Below, piece after piece: positions 60,657 to 64,000 of a stretch of DNA of 64,000 nucleotides (positions are counted from its first letter, which is position 1; each line of letters starts with the position of its first letter). The position numbers and the translations under genes were made by a program. The stretch is from CBFFRJ01 sp963530515 (lineage in GTDB: Bacteria > Pseudomonadota > Gammaproteobacteria > Enterobacterales > Enterobacteriaceae), in NCBI GenBank assembly GCA_963530515.1, contig CAUSEC010000005.1, positions 110,570 through 174,569 of the forward strand, read 5' to 3'. The notes under the pieces are model-generated. The model made no database searches and was not told the origin of the DNA. It was given only the letters and a program-made list of their open reading frames with translations.

Positions 60657-62012
60657 ATGTTGTCAAAATTTAAGCGTAATAAACATCAACAACACCTTGC
60701 CCAACTACCTAAGCTAACTCAGTCAGTTGATGATGTAGAGTTTTTCTATTCTCCTTCTCATTTCAGGGAGAATCTGCTGGAGAAAATTGCCAGCGCCACA
60801 CGCCGCATCTGCATTATTGCTCTCTATCTCGAGCAGGATGATGGCGGTAAAGCTATTCTGAGCGCACTGTATGACGCTAAACGTCTGCGCCCGGAGCTTG
60901 AAATTTGTGTTCTCGTTGACTGGCATCGTGCTCAACGAGGCCGTATTGGTGTTGCCGCATCGAATACCAATGCCGACTGGTACTGCCGTATGGCGCAGGA
61001 AAATCCTGGCATTGAGATCCCGGTTTACGGCGTGCCTGTAAATACCCGTGAAGCACTGGGTGTGTTGCATTTCAAAGGTTTTATCATCGACGATAGCGTC
61101 TTCTACAGCGGCGCCAGCCTCAACGACGTCTATCTGCATCAGCACGATAAATACCGTTATGACCGTTATCAGCTCATCCGCAATCCGCAGATGGCGGACA
61201 TCATGCTGAACTGGGTCAAACAGAACCTGATTGAAGGCCGTGGCGTTAACCGTCTTGATAATACGCAGCGTCCTAAAAGCCCGGAGATTAAAAACGACAT
61301 TCGTCTTCTCCGTCAGGAATTGCGTGATGCGACATATCATTTCCAGGGTAATGCGGATAACGAGCAGTTGGCTGTGACCCCCCTTGTTGGGCTTGGCAAA
61401 TCCAGTCTGCTGAATAAGACCATTTTCCATCTGATGCCCTGCACTGAAAATAAGCTTGTCATCTGCACCCCTTATTTCAACCTGCCAGCGGTACTGGTAC
61501 GAAATATTATTCAGCTGCTGCGCGAGGGTAAAAAGGTCGAGATTATCGTGGGTGATAAGACGGCGAATGACTTCTATATTCCTGAAGATCAGCCGTTCAA
61601 AATCATCGGCGCGTTGCCCTATCTCTATGAGATAAACCTGCGGCGTTTCCTGAGCCGTCTGCAATATTACGTCAACACCGATCAGCTGGTCGTGCGGTTG
61701 TGGAAAGACGAAGATAACAGTTATCACCTTAAAGGCATGTGGGTGGATGACGAGTGGATGCTGCTTACGGGGAATAACCTTAACCCACGAGCATGGCGTC
61801 TGGATCTGGAGAACGCCATCCTTATCCACGATCCGCAACAGCAGTTAACCGCAAAACGCGACAAAGAACTGGAACTTATTCGTACGCACACCACCGTGGT
61901 GAATCACTACCGCGATCTGCAAAGTATTGCCGATTACCCGGTAAAAGTGCGTAAGCTTATCCGCCGTCTGCGTCGGATCCGCATCGACAAACTTATCAGC
62001 CGTATCCTTTAA
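60657..62012 (+). CDS. pssA: PssA, phosphatidylserine synthase
   Basis: The 451-residue PLD-superfamily enzyme makes phosphatidylserine from CDP-diacylglycerol and serine at the membrane surface. Two HKD motifs are visible: HFKGFIIDDS near 138 and YHLKGMWVDDEWM near 357. ATG at 60657 gives the E. coli length; a GTG one codon earlier is possible. It ends at a clear terminator. Confidence 0.97.
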   Translation: MLSKFKRNKHQQHLAQLPKLTQSVDDVEFFYSPSHFRENLLEKIASATRRICIIALYLEQDDGGKAILSALYDAKRLRPELEICVLVDWHRAQRGRIGVAASNTNADWYCRMAQENPGIEIPVYGVPVNTREALGVLHFKGFIIDDSVFYSGASLNDVYLHQHDKYRYDRYQLIRNPQMADIMLNWVKQNLIEGRGVNRLDNTQRPKSPEIKNDIRLLRQELRDATYHFQGNADNEQLAVTPLVGLGKSSLLNKTIFHLMPCTENKLVICTPYFNLPAVLVRNIIQLLREGKKVEIIVGDKTANDFYIPEDQPFKIIGALPYLYEINLRRFLSRLQYYVNTDQLVVRLWKDEDNSYHLKGMWVDDEWMLLTGNNLNPRAWRLDLENAILIHDPQQQLTAKRDKELELIRTHTTVVNHYRDLQSIADYPVKVRKLIRRLRRIRIDKLISRIL

Positions 62013-62019
62013 CATTCTG

Positions 62020-62046
62020 AGCCTCATCTGACGATGGGGCTTTTTT
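62020..62046 (+). terminator. pssA intrinsic terminator
   Basis: AGCCTCATC (62020-62028) and GATGGGGCT (62033-62041) form a stem with one G-T pair, followed by a T run. It lies between pssA and yfiM, so yfiM needs its own promoter or read-through. Confidence 0.85.
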
Positions 62047-62057
62047 CAGGTTCCGTT

Positions 62058-62381
62058 ATGCGCTATGTCCTCATTTCCTGCATTTTGCTGTTAACTGGCT
62101 GCGCCCACACCGCTAATGATTCATGGAGCGGTCAGGATAAAGCCCAGCATTTCCTCGCTTCTGCGATGTTATCTGCAGCAGGCAATGAGTACGCGCAGCA
62201 TCAGGGTGTCAGCCGCGATCGTAGCGCTGTTTACGGCCTGATGTTTTCAATAAGTCTTGGCGCATCGAAAGAGCTGTTGGACAGCCGTGCGGCAGGAAGC
62301 GGCTGGAGCTGGAAAGATTTTGCCTGGGATATAGCCGGTGCGACCACCGGCTATGCAGTCTGGCAATTAGCGGAACACTAA
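62058..62381 (+). CDS. yfiM: YfiM, small lipoprotein
   Basis: The 107-residue protein has the signal MRYVLISCILLLTGC with a lipobox LLTGC (Cys15). The mature part has helical segments (DKAQHFLASAMLSAAGNEYAQ and DFAWDIAGATTGYAVWQL). E. coli YfiM is a lipoprotein of unknown function with the same length. The start at 62058 removes eight upstream codons that lie in the pssA terminator. It interlocks with convergent kgtP by 4 bp. Confidence 0.9.
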   Translation: MRYVLISCILLLTGCAHTANDSWSGQDKAQHFLASAMLSAAGNEYAQHQGVSRDRSAVYGLMFSISLGASKELLDSRAAGSGWSWKDFAWDIAGATTGYAVWQLAEH

Positions 62382-63679
62382 AGGCGGATGCCTTTGCCTT
62401 TGCGATGTAGCATCAGCGACACGATGAATGCTAATCCGCACAACGCTGTGACGTACCAGAAAAATGCGGTTTCAATGCCCACGGATTTTAACGATAACGC
62501 GACATATTCCGCAGAGCCACCAAATAACGCATTCGCCACCGCGTAGGATAAACCAACGCCCAGAGCGCGAACCTGCGCGGGGAACATTTCTGCCTTCAGG
62601 ATCCCACTGATGGAGGTGTAGAAACTCACGATGATTAACGCCAGCATCACCAATGCAAACGCTGCCCACGGTGAAGTAACACTTTGCAGTGCGCTCAGTA
62701 TTGGAACGGTCAGCAGGGTCGCGAACCCGCCGAAGCAGAGCATGGATGCGCGGCGACCAATACGATCCGACAACGCACCAATAATCGGCTGAATAAGCAT
62801 AAAGACAAAAAGCGCACCGGTCATGATCACGCTGGCCACATTTGCGTGCATGCCCGCAGTGTTCACCAGATACTTCTGCATGTAGGTCGTGAAGGTGTAA
62901 AAGCTAAGCGACCCACCGGCGGTGAATCCCAGAACCATAATGAAGGCTCTACGGTTTCGCCAGAGTCCTCGCAGCGATCCAGCATCTTTCAACGCACGGA
63001 CTTCTTGCTTTGAGGTTTCATCCAGTTGGCGACGAAGCCATAACGCAACCACCGCCAAAGCCGCCCCCATCGCAAACGGGATGCGCCAGCCCCATGCGCG
63101 TAGCGCCGCATCATCGAGAATTTGTTGTAAAACAACGACAACCAACAGAGCCAGTAACTGCCCACCAATTAGCGTGACGTACTGGAATGACGCGTAGAAT
63201 CCCTTTCTTCCTTCAACAGCGATTTCGCTCATGTAAGTTGCGCTGGTACCATATTCTCCCCCAACGGAGAGCCCCTGAAATAAGCGAGCAATTAATAACA
63301 GGGCCGGAGCCCAGGTGCCTATTGACGCGTAGCCAGGCAAGCAGGCGATCACCAGAGATCCCAGACACATCATGCAGACTGATATCAACATGGAGGTTTT
63401 TCGGCCGTGCCTGTCCGCAATGCGCCCAAACAGCCACCCACCAATGGGACGCATAAGAAAACCGGCGGCAAAGACACCCGCAGTCTGAAGTAGCTGTGTT
63501 GTGGTATTACCGGCTGGAAAAAAGATATGTGCAAAATACAGTGAACAAAACGAATATACGTAGAAATCAAACCATTCCACCAGGTTACCAGAGGAAGCGC
63601 CGACAATAGCCCATATCCGACGACGCATATCAGTTACATCTACAGTTTTGTTTTCCTGGCGAGTAGTGACCTCAGCCAT
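62378..63679 (-). CDS. kgtP: KgtP, alpha-ketoglutarate permease
   Basis: The 433-residue MFS proton symporter of the MHS family has 12 membrane segments, a conserved GRIADRHGRKTSML loop between TM2 and TM3 and GLSVGGEYGTSATYMSE in the TM4-TM5 region. It imports 2-oxoglutarate. Upstream, 63680-63920 holds its promoter region, where I recognise no specific operator. Its neighbour is the 3' end of an rRNA operon, as in E. coli. Confidence 0.96.
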   Translation of the reverse strand: MAEVTTRQENKTVDVTDMRRRIWAIVGASSGNLVEWFDFYVYSFCSLYFAHIFFPAGNTTTQLLQTAGVFAAGFLMRPIGGWLFGRIADRHGRKTSMLISVCMMCLGSLVIACLPGYASIGTWAPALLLIARLFQGLSVGGEYGTSATYMSEIAVEGRKGFYASFQYVTLIGGQLLALLVVVVLQQILDDAALRAWGWRIPFAMGAALAVVALWLRRQLDETSKQEVRALKDAGSLRGLWRNRRAFIMVLGFTAGGSLSFYTFTTYMQKYLVNTAGMHANVASVIMTGALFVFMLIQPIIGALSDRIGRRASMLCFGGFATLLTVPILSALQSVTSPWAAFALVMLALIIVSFYTSISGILKAEMFPAQVRALGVGLSYAVANALFGGSAEYVALSLKSVGIETAFFWYVTALCGLAFIVSLMLHRKGKGIRL

Positions 63680-63920
63680 ATTTCTCCCCTCTGGTCTGTC
63701 ATGTTTTCTGGAGAAATCAGATTACGCCCCGCATAAAAGTAAATACAGTGTTAATGATTTGCCTGCTATCATTTCAGAATGTTAGCCTGGGATCCTGCTT
63801 ATCCCCAGCGTGAGATAGGCCCTCATCCAGGGCTGAGAGAGTCTTAATCCTGATAAAGCAGTCGCTTGAGAACAGGGTTATACGGGGAGATAAGAAGTTT
63901 TATGGCGATAAAAACGCAAA

Positions 63921-63944
63921 AAGCCCATCCGTGAGGATGGGCTT
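63921..63944 (-). terminator. rRNA operon terminator after 5S
   Basis: AAGCCCATCC (63921-63930) and GGATGGGCTT (63935-63944) form a 10-bp stem. On the minus strand a T tract follows (63916-63920). It lies 12 bp past the 5S 3' end. Confidence 0.9.
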
Positions 63945-63956
63945 CTTACTTGTTTG

Positions 63957-64000
63957 ATGCCTGGCAGTTCCCTACTCTCGCATGGGGAGACCCCACACTA
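63957..64000 (-). rRNA. rrf: 5S rRNA, 3' portion
   Basis: On the minus strand the window ends with TAGTGTGGGGTCTCCCCATG followed by CGAGAGTAGGGAACTGCCAG and GCAT, the last 44 nt of a standard enterobacterial 5S rRNA. The 5' part and the rest of the rRNA operon lie beyond the right edge. Confidence 0.96.

Noticed and set aside
1..64000. Mobile island, prophage, toxin-antitoxin or defence system
   Set aside because: No integrase, transposase, phage structural gene, tRNA-flanked junction or nuclease system is present; gene content is housekeeping and codon style is uniform throughout.

Overview
This window is ordinary core chromosome of an Enterobacteriaceae member outside Escherichia, most like Enterobacter, Lelliottia, Leclercia or Kosakonia. 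Nearly every gene matches an E. coli K-12 counterpart in length and order, from the isc operon at the left edge to the 5S rRNA gene at the right edge. The departures from E. coli are: a nickel/cobalt transporter pair after suhB, absence of the hca catabolic genes and yphA, an inserted rcnRA pair beside glyA, and an inserted murQ plus PTS gene pair beside yfhH. I see no prophage, insertion sequence, CRISPR array, toxin-antitoxin or defence island, and every gene lying wholly inside the window looks intact. The genus is inferred from gene content and protein wording, not from a database search.

Layout, left to right. 1-4.9 kb: Fe-S cluster assembly operon iscR-iscS-iscU-iscA-hscB-hscA, minus strand, with IscR operators upstream. 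5-9.7 kb: trmJ, suhB, a periplasmic DUF1007 protein plus NicO transporter, csiE. 9.7-21.2 kb: hcaT and the yphB-yphH cluster, which has a sugar-type ABC transporter, a zinc dehydrogenase, an epimerase, a giant DUF5107/TPR protein and a ROK regulator. 21.2-25.7 kb: rcnR/rcnA, glyA, hmp, glnB. 25.7-33.7 kb: the glrK-qseG-glrR two-component operon, its target sRNA glmY, and purL. 33.9-40 kb: mltF, tadA, pgpC, a MurP-like PTS, murQ, yfhH. 40-46.8 kb: yfhL and the rnc-era-recO-pdxJ-acpS and lepA-lepB operons. 47-56.5 kb: rpoE-rseABC, nadB, trmN, srmB, grcA, ung, yfiF. 56.6-64 kb: trxC, tapT, patZ, pssA, yfiM, kgtP and the end of an rRNA operon.

Much regulatory DNA can be read directly: tandem IscR sites, a boxA ahead of suhB, three RcnR operators, an NsrR palindrome at hmp, PurR boxes at glyA and purL, a sigma54 promoter with GlrR sites at glmY, two palindromes at murQ, the RNase III hairpin of rnc, a sigmaE promoter and coupled leader ORF at rpoE, a NadR box at nadB and paired FNR sites at grcA.

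The most notable structural feature is a set of three ERIC elements inside operons (iscR-iscS, iscU-iscA, era-recO). Each ends on the TA of the upstream gene's TAA stop codon. The best candidates for undescribed biology are the yph transport and metabolism cluster with its adjoining orphan hcaT, the DUF1007-NicO pair, and the yfhH-murQ-PTS-pgpC arrangement.
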